Positions 37,224-46,523 of a DNA stretch of 64,000 bases are shown piece by piece. The DNA is from Desulfovibrio sp. Marseille-P6017 (GTDB lineage: Bacteria > Bacillota_A > Clostridia > Peptostreptococcales > Peptostreptococcaceae). The translations under genes were made by a program, and so were the position numbers. Under the pieces are notes generated by a model. It was given only the letters and a program-made list of their open reading frames with translations, made no database searches and was not told where the DNA came from. The stretch is from NCBI GenBank assembly GCA_900604495.1, contig UWOR01000003.1:62001-126000 (forward strand), read 5' to 3'. Each line of letters opens with the position of its first letter. Position 1 is the stretch's first letter.

Positions 37224-37940
37224 ATGAATGTAAAGAAAATAGTAAAATCACTATCAGTTGGAATGCTATTAGTATTAGCAATAGGTGGCTTAGTGGGGTG
37301 CTCTTCAAATAAAGGGGAAGTAGGCTATAACAAAATAGATTCTACTAAGACTGAAAAGTTAGCTGATGAAAATGAAAATGTACTAGTAATAGATGTTAGA
37401 GATGAAGAAAATTATATAAAAGGTCATTTAGCAAATGCTATAAATATACCATTTGATGAGTTTGAAGGAAAAATATCTGAGTTAGAAATATATAAAGATC
37501 AAAAAATACTATTAATATGTCATACAGGTAATAAAAGTGGTAAGGCAGCTAAGATGTTAATAGATAATGGGTTTACTAAAGTATATAATGCAGAAGATGG
37601 TATGGATGAATTTGATTATAAAACAGTTGATTATACTAATGTAACTGGAAATGAATTTGAGAAGTTAGTTGAAGAAAATAAAGATGCTTTTATATTAGAT
37701 GTTAGAGATGCAAAAGATTATGATAAAGGTAGTATAAAAAATGCAGTTAATATACCTATTGATGAAGTTGAATCAAGATTAAATGAAATTGATGATCATA
37801 AAGATGAAGATATATTAATATATTGCTCTATAGGTAGAAGAAGTGCTCAAGTAGCTGAATTATTAAAAGATAAAGGTTTTAAAAACGTAGTCAACTCAGT
37901 TGATGGTGTTAAAGAATACGATTTTAATTTAGTTAAATAA
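37224..37940 (+). CDS. Lipoprotein with two rhodanese domains (YnjE-like role)
   Basis: Surface lipoprotein of 238 residues. A type II signal ends in LVGC with lipidation at Cys26. Two rhodanese domains follow (about 35-132 and 140-236). Both keep the catalytic cysteine: Cys99 in CHTGNKSG and Cys201 in CSIGRRSA. Two intact active sites outside the membrane suggest sulfur (or selenium) transfer or thiol handling at the surface. E. coli YnjE, a multi-domain exported rhodanese, belongs to a cluster with the same families as the genes that follow here. AGAGGGAG precedes the ATG. Confidence 0.92.
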   Translation: MNVKKIVKSLSVGMLLVLAIGGLVGCSSNKGEVGYNKIDSTKTEKLADENENVLVIDVRDEENYIKGHLANAINIPFDEFEGKISELEIYKDQKILLICHTGNKSGKAAKMLIDNGFTKVYNAEDGMDEFDYKTVDYTNVTGNEFEKLVEENKDAFILDVRDAKDYDKGSIKNAVNIPIDEVESRLNEIDDHKDEDILIYCSIGRRSAQVAELLKDKGFKNVVNSVDGVKEYDFNLVK

Positions 37941-38038
37941 TATATTAAAGTAAAATGGGGGTATAAAATACTTATTTTTATATTCCCTAATTTAATTTAA
38001 AAGCTAATTAAGTAGAAAGGATATATAAGTTTATCAAT

Positions 38039-38740
38039 ATGAAAGAAAATAGAAAAAAGAGTTTAAATAAAACATTTTGGATTACATTAGGAATAATTTT
38101 AGTATCATTATTAATTTACATATTTAATCCATCAGTAAATAAAGTTATTAATAAAATGACATCATATTTAATATCTCTTGATATGGATGGTTTAAAGGAA
38201 TATATATTATCCTTTGGAATGTGGGCTCCGGTAATATCATTTTTATTAATGATACTTCAGTCAGTTGCAGCTCCTCTTCCAGCATTCGTAATAACTTTTG
38301 CTAATGCTGCGCTATTTGGATGGGTGTATGGAGCTATACTTTCTTGGTCTAGTGCTATGGCTGGAGCAACATTATGTTTTTATATAGCAAAGTTTCTTGG
38401 TAGAGGTGTGGTAGAAAGCTTAACTAGTAAGTTTGCACTTGAAAGCATAGATAAGTTTTTTGATAAATATGGAAAGCACACTATATTAATATCAAGATTA
38501 CTTCCGTTTATGTCTTTTGACTTAGTAAGCTATGCAGCAGGTTTAACATCAATGAGCTTTATATCATTTTTTGTAGCCACTGGAATAGGTCAGCTTCCAG
38601 CAACTATAGTTTACTCATATGTAGGAGGAATGCTTACAGGTGGTGCTAAGTTAATGATGACTGGGCTTCTTACTTTATTTGCATTAAGTATACTAATATA
38701 TGTAGCTAAAAAGGTATGGAGTGAAAAGCATAATAATTAA
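38039..38740 (+). CDS. TVP38/TMEM64 (DedA-like) membrane protein, copy 1
   Basis: Polytopic membrane protein of 233 residues of the VTT/SNARE-associated family. The signature PLPAFVITFANAALFGWV and the re-entrant ISRLLPFMSFDLVSYAAGLT are clear. E. coli relatives are YdjX and YdjZ. Some family members move lipids across membranes, but the function of this subgroup is open. The ribosome site AGAAAGG is about 17 bases before the ATG, longer than ideal, so the start is less certain than the gene. A hairpin follows the stop. Confidence 0.9.
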   Translation: MKENRKKSLNKTFWITLGIILVSLLIYIFNPSVNKVINKMTSYLISLDMDGLKEYILSFGMWAPVISFLLMILQSVAAPLPAFVITFANAALFGWVYGAILSWSSAMAGATLCFYIAKFLGRGVVESLTSKFALESIDKFFDKYGKHTILISRLLPFMSFDLVSYAAGLTSMSFISFFVATGIGQLPATIVYSYVGGMLTGGAKLMMTGLLTLFALSILIYVAKKVWSEKHNN

Positions 38741-38746
38741 TTTCTT

Positions 38747-38800
38747 ATGGATGGAGTATTAAAGCATAAATCTATGTTTTATACTGTCATCCTATTTTAT
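38747..38800 (+). terminator. Hairpin between copy 1 and the Fe-S protein gene
   Basis: ATGGATGGAGTATTAAAGCATA pairs almost fully with TATGTTTTATACTGTCATCCTAT, followed by a weak T-rich stretch. It could reduce but perhaps not stop transcription into the next gene, whose ribosome site begins right after. Confidence 0.55.
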
Positions 38801-38818
38801 ATATAAGAGGTGTTTATA

Positions 38819-39955
38819 ATGAAAAAAATAAACCTAAATAAAAAAACTTTAGAATTAGTAAAAGGTAAATATGATGATTGTATTAATTGTAAACTATGTT
38901 ACAATAATTGTCCTATGATGAAGGAATATGGATCATCTCCCAAAAACATAATGAAAGATATATTAAATGAAGAATCAGTAAATAAGGATATACCTTACTC
39001 TTGTATGTTCTGTAATCTTTGTAAAGAGAAATGTCCAAAGGATATAGATTTGAAAGAAATGTACTTAGGAATTAGAAAAGATATAACTAGTAACAATAAT
39101 AAGGAACTAAAATCTTTAGGGTATAATACAGTAAAATTTCATCAGATAAATAGCTTTTCACCATTGTTTTCAAGAAATTTTGTAACTAAAGATACTAAAA
39201 AAATATTTTTACCAGGATGCAGTTTATCTAGCTATAGTCCAGAAATAGTTATTAAGACTTTTGAGTATCTAAAAGATAGAATAGATAATATATCTTTAGC
39301 AGTAGAATGTTGTGGTAAACCAACACTAGCAATGGGGGATACTGATAAGTTTAAAAAATATTACTCTAAATTAGACAAGTTGTTTGAAAGTAATGATATA
39401 GATGAAGTTATAGTTGCATGTCCCAATTGTTTTGATACAATAAGAAACAGTAGTAAGAATATAAAAGTAACTACTTTATGGAGTGTGATTAAAGAATATA
39501 AAGTACCAAAAGAACTTAAATATTATTATAAAGACATAGATCTTGAATTCTCCCTTCACGATCCTTGTCCAATAAGAAAAGAACCTAAAATACATGAAGC
39601 AGTAAGAGAGATATTAAATGATTTAGGTGTGAAGATAATTGAATTTGATAAAAATAGAGAAAATAGTGAATGTTGTGGATCAGGAGCTATGGTTAGAGTA
39701 ACTAACCCAGATATATCAATAAAACAAACTAAAAGAAGAGCTAATCAAGCAAAAACTGATACAGTAATTTCATATTGTGAATCCTGTTGTGAATCTATGA
39801 TGTCTGTTGGAAAGAATTCACTTCACTTATTAGATTTTATTTTTAATAAAGATGTAATAAATAAAAGGTCATTTACTCAAGATAAAACATCAGTAATTCA
39901 TAAATGGAAGATGAGATATAAAACTATACAAAATGGAAAAAGTAAAAAATTATAA
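38819..39955 (+). CDS. Fe-S oxidoreductase with two [4Fe-4S] sites and CCG domains
   Basis: Cytoplasmic protein of 378 residues resembling GlpC/HdrD. Two ferredoxin motifs, CINCKLCYNNCP (about residues 21-32) and CMFCNLCKEKCP (about 60-71), are followed by two CCG domains: CCGKPTLA with CPNC, and ECCGSGAM with CESCC. CCG domains bind a non-cubane cluster or handle thiols and disulfides. It probably transfers electrons to or from a partner, as between the two TVP38 proteins on either side. ATG 38819 is preferred over GTG 38810 because AAGAGG ends at 38810. Overlaps the next gene by 23 bases. Confidence 0.88.
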   Translation: MKKINLNKKTLELVKGKYDDCINCKLCYNNCPMMKEYGSSPKNIMKDILNEESVNKDIPYSCMFCNLCKEKCPKDIDLKEMYLGIRKDITSNNNKELKSLGYNTVKFHQINSFSPLFSRNFVTKDTKKIFLPGCSLSSYSPEIVIKTFEYLKDRIDNISLAVECCGKPTLAMGDTDKFKKYYSKLDKLFESNDIDEVIVACPNCFDTIRNSSKNIKVTTLWSVIKEYKVPKELKYYYKDIDLEFSLHDPCPIRKEPKIHEAVREILNDLGVKIIEFDKNRENSECCGSGAMVRVTNPDISIKQTKRRANQAKTDTVISYCESCCESMMSVGKNSLHLLDFIFNKDVINKRSFTQDKTSVIHKWKMRYKTIQNGKSKKL

Positions 39956-40637
39956 GTATGGAGAAATTAAAGTGAAATATGATAAAAGGATATTAAAGAT
40001 AACATTAGGAGTATTATTTTTAACTATAATAGGGATAGTTATTTATAAGATATGTAGTTTAAATTTAGGTGTAGAAGATATAAAAAACTACGTACAAAGT
40101 TTTGGTAAAATTGGACCAATTGTGTATATTATAATGTTTGCATTAGTACCACTTACATTCTTTCCAGATTCTGTACTAGCAATAGCTGGAGGGTTAATTT
40201 TTGGATTATTTAAAGGATATATATATACGGCTATAGGAGCATTAATTGGAGGAACTATATCTTTTTATATATCTAGATATTGGGGTAGAGAAATAATTAA
40301 AAAACTTACCAAAGAAAAATTAGATAATATAGAAGTTATGATAAATAATAAAGGATTTACAATTATATTTTTATTAAGATTAATACCACTATTTCCATTT
40401 GATGTTATAAGTTATGGAGCAGGTCTTACTTCTGTTAAGTATAAAGATTTTATATTAGCTACGTTCGTTGGAACGATTCCAGGGATATTAGTATTTACAA
40501 ACCTAGGATCAGAAGCTGTGAATATGGGTAGTACAAGCTTTTATATATCAATAGCTTTATTAATACTTTTATTTGTGGTTTCTATATTCTTAAAAAATAA
40601 ATTTATATCAAAAGAGTTAAAGAATAATACAAAGTAA
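39933..40637 (+). CDS. TVP38/TMEM64 (DedA-like) membrane protein, copy 2
   Basis: Second VTT-family protein, 234 residues, with FFPDSVLAIAGGLIFGLFKG and LLRLIPLFPFDVISYGAGLT. It differs clearly from copy 1, so this is not a recent duplication. Its start lies 23 bases inside the Fe-S gene, so the two are translated together. GTG 39973 is an alternative start that would drop 13 residues. E. coli has the same pattern: two such proteins (YdjX, YdjZ) around a ferredoxin-type protein (YdjY). Confidence 0.9.
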   Translation: MEKVKNYKYGEIKVKYDKRILKITLGVLFLTIIGIVIYKICSLNLGVEDIKNYVQSFGKIGPIVYIIMFALVPLTFFPDSVLAIAGGLIFGLFKGYIYTAIGALIGGTISFYISRYWGREIIKKLTKEKLDNIEVMINNKGFTIIFLLRLIPLFPFDVISYGAGLTSVKYKDFILATFVGTIPGILVFTNLGSEAVNMGSTSFYISIALLILLFVVSIFLKNKFISKELKNNTK

Positions 40638-40652
40638 AGCTAGGAGGAATAA

Positions 40653-41237
40653 ATGTTAGATACACATGCTAGAAAATATGTTAATCCATTTATTGAAATG
40701 GGTGCAAAATTATTTTTGAATTTAAAAATGAGACCAAATCAAATTACAATGTTAGCTCTTTTATTAGGTATATCAACATCTATATTTATATATTTTGATA
40801 GGCCCTTATTAGGATTAGTAATACTTTGGATATCGGGGTATTTAGATGCAGTAGATGGTGCAATGGCTAGAAAAAGTAACTCTAGTTCATCATTTGGAAC
40901 AGTGCTTGATATAGTATCTGATAGAATTGTTGAAGTAAGTATGATAATTGTATTTGGCATTAAGTTTATAGACGTAAGATTTAACTTACTTATATTAACA
41001 GCATCAATATTAATGTCAATGACTATATTCTTAACTGTTGGAGCTTGCTCAGAGAAGAAAGGAATGAAGTCATTTTATTACCAAGCTGGGGTAGCAGAAA
41101 GAACTGAAGGATTTATATTATTTTCACTTATGATATTACTACCACAGTACTTGGGGATAATTACTAATATATTTTCTGTATTAGTATTATTTACAGCTGG
41201 GCAAAGATTTTTCGAAGCCAAAAAAATATTAGATTAG
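40653..41237 (+). CDS. CDP-alcohol phosphatidyltransferase family protein
   Basis: Membrane enzyme of 194 residues with the complete catalytic motif: Asp65-x2-Asp68-Gly69-x2-Ala72-Arg73-x8-Gly82-x3-Asp86-x3-Asp90. About six helices. The family makes phospholipids or related compounds by moving a phosphatidyl or other phospho-group from CDP-alcohols. Which alcohol is used cannot be told. E. coli YnjF is the equivalent in the ynj cluster. TAGGAGG precedes the ATG. Linked closely (11-base gap) to the ABC transporter genes downstream. Confidence 0.93.
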   Translation: MLDTHARKYVNPFIEMGAKLFLNLKMRPNQITMLALLLGISTSIFIYFDRPLLGLVILWISGYLDAVDGAMARKSNSSSSFGTVLDIVSDRIVEVSMIIVFGIKFIDVRFNLLILTASILMSMTIFLTVGACSEKKGMKSFYYQAGVAERTEGFILFSLMILLPQYLGIITNIFSVLVLFTAGQRFFEAKKILD

Positions 41238-41247
41238 GAGAATTAAT

Positions 41248-42465
41248 ATGAAAAGGAAATTATTAAGTTTATTATGTGTAGTGCTAGCAATAGCTGTTAG
41301 TTTAGTAGGATGTACAAGTAAAACATCTACAGACAAGAATATAAGTATTTTAGATAGTAATTATGATGAGATTTTAGAAAAAGCTAAGGGTACTACTGTT
41401 ACTTTCTATGGATATGGTGGAAATGAAGTAATGAATAAATGGTTTGATAGTTATGTAGTAGACCAAATGAAGGAACAATACGATATAACAGTAAAAAGAG
41501 TAGGTATGAATATAGATGAAATACTAAATCAATTACTATCAGATAAACAAGCTAATAATAATGATGGTTTAATAGATGTAGTTTGGATAAATGGAGAAAA
41601 CTTTAAGACAGCTAAGGAAAGTAATTTATTATTAGGTTCATTTGTAGGAAAGCTTCCAAACTTTAATGACTATGTAGATACTGCATCAGAAGATGTTACT
41701 ACAGATTTTGGTACAGAAGTAGGTGGAATGGAAGCACCATGGGGGAAATCTCAATTTGCAATAGCTGTTAATTCTGATAAAATAACTCAAACTATAACAG
41801 ATACACAATCTTTAAAAGAAGCTATAACAGCTAACCCAGGTAAATTTACATATCCAGCATTACCTGATTTTACAGCGAGTGCTTTTGTTAGAAATGTAAT
41901 ATACGACATAGTAGGTTATGAAAATGTTGCAAACTTACCAGAAGATAAAGAAAAAGTAAAAGAAGCTATACAACCTGCTATAGATTATTTAAATGAGATA
42001 AAGCCTTATTTATGGAATGAAGGAAAAACATATCCATCAACTACATCTCAATTAGATAATATGTATTCAGATAATGAAGTCTACTTTACTATGACATATT
42101 CTCCAAATTCATTAAATGGAAGAATGGAAACAGGTGAACTTAGCAGTACTACAGAAATAATAGAGTTTAAAAATGGAAATTTAAGTAATACCCACTTTTT
42201 AAGTATACCATTTAATTCTCCTAATCAAGCTGGAGCGATGGTATTAATAAACTTTTTAATGAGTGTAGATGCTCAAGCTTCAAAGACTTTCACTGAAAAC
42301 TGGGGAGATACAACCGTTTTAGATATGAATAAAGTTTCAGATAGTGAAAAGTCAGAGTTTAGTGAAGATAGTATAACAATAAGTAATTCAGTCCCAGAAC
42401 TAAGTGCAGGTATGGTACCTATAATAGAAGAAATATGGACTGAAGAGGTGTTAGAAAGTGAATAA
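41248..42465 (+). CDS. ABC transporter substrate-binding lipoprotein (YnjB-like)
   Basis: Solute-binding lipoprotein of 405 residues: signal peptide ending in SLVGC with lipidation at Cys22, then a two-lobed binding fold of the YnjB type (VTFYGYGGNEVMNKWF near the start, VWINGENFKTA in the first lobe). The ligand is unknown; relatives include thiamine-, iron- and polyamine-type binders. It overlaps the first permease gene by eight bases. Part of the cassette from 37224 to 45168. Confidence 0.88.
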   Translation: MKRKLLSLLCVVLAIAVSLVGCTSKTSTDKNISILDSNYDEILEKAKGTTVTFYGYGGNEVMNKWFDSYVVDQMKEQYDITVKRVGMNIDEILNQLLSDKQANNNDGLIDVVWINGENFKTAKESNLLLGSFVGKLPNFNDYVDTASEDVTTDFGTEVGGMEAPWGKSQFAIAVNSDKITQTITDTQSLKEAITANPGKFTYPALPDFTASAFVRNVIYDIVGYENVANLPEDKEKVKEAIQPAIDYLNEIKPYLWNEGKTYPSTTSQLDNMYSDNEVYFTMTYSPNSLNGRMETGELSSTTEIIEFKNGNLSNTHFLSIPFNSPNQAGAMVLINFLMSVDAQASKTFTENWGDTTVLDMNKVSDSEKSEFSEDSITISNSVPELSAGMVPIIEEIWTEEVLESE

Positions 42466-43318
42466 AAATCTAAAGCCATATTTACTCATAGCACCTTCTG
42501 GAATCATATTAGCGTCTATTATGATTGTTGGAATATATAATTGTATAGTACAGAGCTTAGGATATTTTCCACAGATAGGTATGAATAGTATAACTTTAGA
42601 TTATTATAAAGAGATTTTAGGAGAGGCAACTTTCTTAAAATCTCTTCTCTTTAGTATGAAAACTTCATTAATTTCAGCTTTATTATCAGTTTTAATAGGA
42701 GTTATACTAGCGTATTTATTATGCCAAGATAAATATTCAAATTTCAGAACATATATATTAAATATACCAGTTATAGTACCTCATATAATCGTAGTTATAT
42801 TGATAATATTCATATTCTCTAAGACTGGTATAATATCTAGAATACTTTTTAACTTAGGAATAATAAATGATTCATCTCAGTTTTTGAATTTAATATCAGA
42901 TAAAAATGGAATAGGAGTAATATTGGTTTACTTATGGAAGGGAACGCCTTATGTTATTCTTACAACTTATAATATACTAAAAAATATAAGTGGAAAATTA
43001 GAATTAGTAGCATTAAATCTAGGTGCAAGTAAGTTTCAAAGTTTTATATATATAATTTTGCCTCTATCAATGTCAACTATAGTTTCATCATTTATAATAT
43101 TATTTGCATTTTCTTTTGGATCATATGAAGTTCCATTCTTAATAGGACCAAGTACACCTAAAGCTCTATCAGTATATTCATATGTTAATTATATAAGCTC
43201 AGATTTAAGAAAAAGATCTTTAGCTATGGCTATAAATACGATTTTATCCTTAATAAGTTTTGTTTTGTTAATAATATATAATAAAATATTTTATAAAATA
43301 TATAGATACAAATTATAG
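42458..43318 (+). CDS. ABC transporter permease, first half
   Basis: Permease of 286 residues and six helices with an EAA loop (ELVALNLGASKFQSFIYIILP). The start lies within the binding-protein gene, with GAGGTG upstream. Together with the next gene it corresponds to E. coli YnjC, which is about twice as long and has both halves in one chain. GTG 42458 is the start. Confidence 0.9.
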   Translation: MNKNLKPYLLIAPSGIILASIMIVGIYNCIVQSLGYFPQIGMNSITLDYYKEILGEATFLKSLLFSMKTSLISALLSVLIGVILAYLLCQDKYSNFRTYILNIPVIVPHIIVVILIIFIFSKTGIISRILFNLGIINDSSQFLNLISDKNGIGVILVYLWKGTPYVILTTYNILKNISGKLELVALNLGASKFQSFIYIILPLSMSTIVSSFIILFAFSFGSYEVPFLIGPSTPKALSVYSYVNYISSDLRKRSLAMAINTILSLISFVLLIIYNKIFYKIYRYKL

Positions 43319-43323
43319 GTGAA

Positions 43324-44127
43324 ATGATGAAAAGAAATATAAGAAAATTAATTATAGATATTCTCTTAATATCAATTATAACTCCAATATTTATATTAGG
43401 AGTATGGTGCTTTACAAATAGTTGGACTTATCCAGATTTGCTACCAAAAACTTATTCAATTAGGGGATTTGAATATATACTAAATAAATCAAATTTAAAG
43501 ATTCTAGTTAATAGCATATTAATATCACTAGTTATTGTATTTATTACAATTATAATAAGTATACCATCTGCAAAGGCAATAGCTATATATAATTTTAAAG
43601 GAAAAAGATTATTCGAGCTATTAATATTATCACCTATTATAATACCAATGGTATCTGTGGCAATGGGAATACATATTACATTTATAAGAATGAAAATAGC
43701 AAATACATTAGTTGGTGTAATAATAATAAATATAATTCCTTGTATACCATATGCTGTGAGAATTATAGGTGATGTTTATAAATTAGTAGGTAATAAACTT
43801 GAAATTCAAGGACAATTACTAGGAGCAAATAAGTTCAATGTATTTAGATATATTACATTACCATTAATAATGCCTGGAATAATAGGCGCAAGTAGTATGT
43901 GCTTTATAATATCATTTAGTCAATATTTTTTAACTATGCTTATAGGTGGAGGTAATATAATAACTTATCCAATGATAATGTTTCCGTATATACAAAGTGG
44001 AGATAGGAATATATCAGCCTTATACAGTATAGTGTTTTTAATTGTAAGTATAATGCTACTTATATTAATAGAAAAGCGAATAAAGAAGTATTACATGAAT
44101 AATGAAGAAACTACATATTTAATATAG
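43324..44127 (+). CDS. ABC transporter permease, second half
   Basis: Permease of 267 residues and six helices with an EAA loop (IQGQLLGANKFNVFRYITLP). Pairs with the preceding permease to form the membrane channel. Spaced five bases after it; the ribosome signal (AGGTGA) spans the gap. Confidence 0.9.
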   Translation: MMKRNIRKLIIDILLISIITPIFILGVWCFTNSWTYPDLLPKTYSIRGFEYILNKSNLKILVNSILISLVIVFITIIISIPSAKAIAIYNFKGKRLFELLILSPIIIPMVSVAMGIHITFIRMKIANTLVGVIIINIIPCIPYAVRIIGDVYKLVGNKLEIQGQLLGANKFNVFRYITLPLIMPGIIGASSMCFIISFSQYFLTMLIGGGNIITYPMIMFPYIQSGDRNISALYSIVFLIVSIMLLILIEKRIKKYYMNNEETTYLI

Positions 44128-44148
44128 ATAAAACCTAAGGAGAAAGAT

Positions 44149-45168
44149 ATGTCACATGTTAATCTAATAAATTTGAATAAAAGTTTTGATAAAGTGAATG
44201 TACTTAAAAATATAAACTTAGAAATAAATGAAGGAGAAATAATATCTTTATTAGGTCCATCAGGATGTGGAAAGAGTACAACACTAAAAATAATAGCTGG
44301 AATCTTAGAACTAGATGAAGGCGATATTTTATTTGATGGGGCTAGTGTAAAAAATATACCGACTGGCAAAAGAGATGCAGCAATAGTATTCCAAGATTAC
44401 TTATTATTTCCTCATATGAATGTTTTTGAAAACATAGAGTTTGGATTAAAAATGAAAAAAGTAAAAAAGGAAGCAAGAGTTAAGAAAGTACAAGAATTAG
44501 TAGAATTAGTAAAGCTAAACGATTATAAAAGTAAATACCCATCAGAGTTATCTGGAGGACAACAGCAAAGAGTAGCTATAGCTAGAACGCTTGCTATAAG
44601 TCCTAAGGTATTGTTATTAGATGAACCATTTTCTAATTTAGATATAAGTTTAAGAAATGAAATGAGGGATTTTGTATTAAACTTACAAAAAAAATTAGAA
44701 ATAACGACAATCTTAGTAACTCATGACAAAGAAGAAGCTTTAATGATGAGTGATAAAGTAGCAGTAATGTTAGATGGAGAAATAAAGCAGTATGATACAC
44801 CAAGTAATCTTTATGAAAATCCAAATAGTAAAGAAGTTGCAAATATATTTGGAGATAGAAATTACTTACAAGGAAAAATAAAAAATAATAAATTTATAAG
44901 TAATTCAGTAGAATTAAACTTAAAAGATGTAAAAGATATAAATAATGTAGAATTAATGATACCTCAAGAAAGTATAAAATTGTTAAACAGAGATTCAAAA
45001 GAAGGAATAGAAGGGAAGATAATAAAACGAAAGTATGCAGGAGAAAAAACATATTATGATGTAAAAGTAAATGAAACAATTTTAAAATCATCAAGTGATA
45101 ATAACTTCTATAAAGAAGGTGATATTATAAAGGTAGAAATTAAAACCCAAAATATAGTTTTATTCTAA
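44149..45168 (+). CDS. ABC transporter ATP-binding protein (PotA/YnjD-like)
   Basis: ATPase of 339 residues. Walker [10 protein letters not shown] (about 36-44), signature ELSGGQQQR, Walker B VLLLDEPFSNLD and H-loop VTHDKEEAL. The last 100 residues form a TOBE-like regulatory domain (about 240-339). Completes the importer begun by the lipoprotein and two permeases. Ends at a strong two-way terminator. Confidence 0.93.
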   Translation: MSHVNLINLNKSFDKVNVLKNINLEINEGEIISLLGPSGCGKSTTLKIIAGILELDEGDILFDGASVKNIPTGKRDAAIVFQDYLLFPHMNVFENIEFGLKMKKVKKEARVKKVQELVELVKLNDYKSKYPSELSGGQQQRVAIARTLAISPKVLLLDEPFSNLDISLRNEMRDFVLNLQKKLEITTILVTHDKEEALMMSDKVAVMLDGEIKQYDTPSNLYENPNSKEVANIFGDRNYLQGKIKNNKFISNSVELNLKDVKDINNVELMIPQESIKLLNRDSKEGIEGKIIKRKYAGEKTYYDVKVNETILKSSSDNNFYKEGDIIKVEIKTQNIVLF

Positions 45169-45173
45169 TCAAC

Positions 45174-45222
45174 AAAAAGTTTGTTATCATTTAAGAATAG
45201 TTTAAGTGATAACAAACTTTTT
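45174..45222. terminator. Bidirectional terminator after the ABC importer
   Basis: AAAAAGTTTGTTATCA paired with TGATAACAAACTTTTT, extended by TTAA pairs. T runs face both ways, serving also the TSCPD gene on the minus strand. Confidence 0.9.
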
Positions 45223-45271
45223 CGATATTATATACATATACGTGTAAATATTTAAATTATTATCTATCTAC

Positions 45272-45520
45272 TTACTTAAGTGCCTCTTTTAAAGCTTTAG
45301 ATAGCTGATCTGGACAAGAAGTTGATTTACCACCACAAGTTATGTTCTCTAATCTTTTAGCAACATCACTAGCATCTTGATTCATTACTAATTGCTTTAT
45401 TCCGATTAGGTTTCCTGGACAGCCACCTATAAAATCAACATCAACTATTTTATTATTATCATCTAACTCAAATATCATTTCTTTGCAGCATACACCACTT
45501 GGATTAAAAGAAAATCTCAT
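45272..45520 (-). CDS. TSCPD domain protein (TIGR03905 type)
   Basis: Small protein of 82 residues with Cys11, Cys12 (GVCC), a GGCPGN loop, ITCGG and the name-giving TSCPDQL. The domain also occurs at the end of vitamin B12-dependent ribonucleotide reductases and may bind metal or support cysteine redox. Function of the stand-alone form is unknown. AAGGAGA precedes the ATG. Confidence 0.88.
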   Translation of the reverse strand: MRFSFNPSGVCCKEMIFELDDNNKIVDVDFIGGCPGNLIGIKQLVMNQDASDVAKRLENITCGGKSTSCPDQLSKALKEALK

Positions 45521-45654
45521 AACACTATCTCCTTAATAAATATAATTATTATAAAAATAATAATACCAATATAAGTTAAATAAAGCAATGAATAATCCTA
45601 ACAAATGAATAATATATTATTATATAATACGTAGGTTATGGAAGGGGGGATTTT

Positions 45655-46521
45655 TTGAAGATATATATATCTAATTATCTATCTAAGAGTATAAGTATAA
45701 TAGATTATTACACCCTTGAAGTAGAGAAGGTAATAAATTTAGAAGAGAGTATTTATCCACATCATTTTTGTATAGATAAAGAAAAAAATTTAATTTATAT
45801 ACCTAGTTCAAGTAATGGAATAATTTATATTTATGACTTAAATAATGATAATATTTTAGATACAGTTTCTGTCGGCGGAAATTTAAGTCAAGTAATACTA
45901 TGTAATAAAGAAGTATTTATATCTAATGAAGATTCAGATAGTATATACTTTTTAGATCGAGAGACATTGACTCCTGTTGGGGTTATAAATTTAGAACACA
46001 CACCTCATGGATTAGATTTTGATGAAGTTTCAAAAAAAATATATGTATCCTGTATAAATTCAATTGTATGTATAGATGTAGATAGAAAGCAAATAGATAA
46101 GCAAATGAATATAAGTTCTAAAGCATGGCATCTTAAAATTAATAAAGAAAGCAATCATATATATATATCTACTTTAGATGGAAAGGTTATGATAATAGAT
46201 TTAAAAAGCATGGAAATAAGAAAAGTACTAAATGATTTTTTATTGCCTCTTGAAATTAGATTTAATTATAAAAATAAAAGAGTATATATAGCAGATTTAG
46301 CATATAAAAATATAAAAATATTAGATTTTTATACAGGTAAATATATTGCTAATATAAGTGTAGATGGAACACCACAAGGATTAGAAATTTCAAATGATGG
46401 TAATTTTTTATTTGTATCAGATAGTCAAAATAACATGATTAAGGTTTATAATTGTATTACGAATCAGTTAATAAAAGAAATTAAAGTTGGAAAAGAGCCT
46501 ACAAGCATAGTGTGTATGTAG
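45655..46521 (+). CDS. YVTN-type beta-propeller protein
   Basis: Protein of 288 residues built from about six repeats of the pattern I-Y-(I/V)-S or F-V-S followed by D and V, the form of YncE/lactonase beta-propellers (for example KIYISNYLSKSISIID, KIYVSCIN, RVYIADLAYKNIKILD). There is no signal peptide, so it is probably cytoplasmic. Often called a surface-associated or lactonase-like protein, but no catalytic residues are visible. Start TTG behind GGGGGG. Converges with DUF4364, with two bases between stops. Confidence 0.8.
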   Translation: MKIYISNYLSKSISIIDYYTLEVEKVINLEESIYPHHFCIDKEKNLIYIPSSSNGIIYIYDLNNDNILDTVSVGGNLSQVILCNKEVFISNEDSDSIYFLDRETLTPVGVINLEHTPHGLDFDEVSKKIYVSCINSIVCIDVDRKQIDKQMNISSKAWHLKINKESNHIYISTLDGKVMIIDLKSMEIRKVLNDFLLPLEIRFNYKNKRVYIADLAYKNIKILDFYTGKYIANISVDGTPQGLEISNDGNFLFVSDSQNNMIKVYNCITNQLIKEIKVGKEPTSIVCM

Positions 46522-46523
46522 GC

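Noticed and set aside
37957..37987. Hairpin after the rhodanese gene (GGGTATAAAA with TTTTATATTCCC)
   Set aside because: It has a bulge, mostly A-T pairs and no T run. Too weak to call a terminator.
44091..44369. 92-codon open frame on the minus strand
   Set aside because: It is antisense to the ATPase gene, has no ribosome site and its composition is that of a shadow frame.
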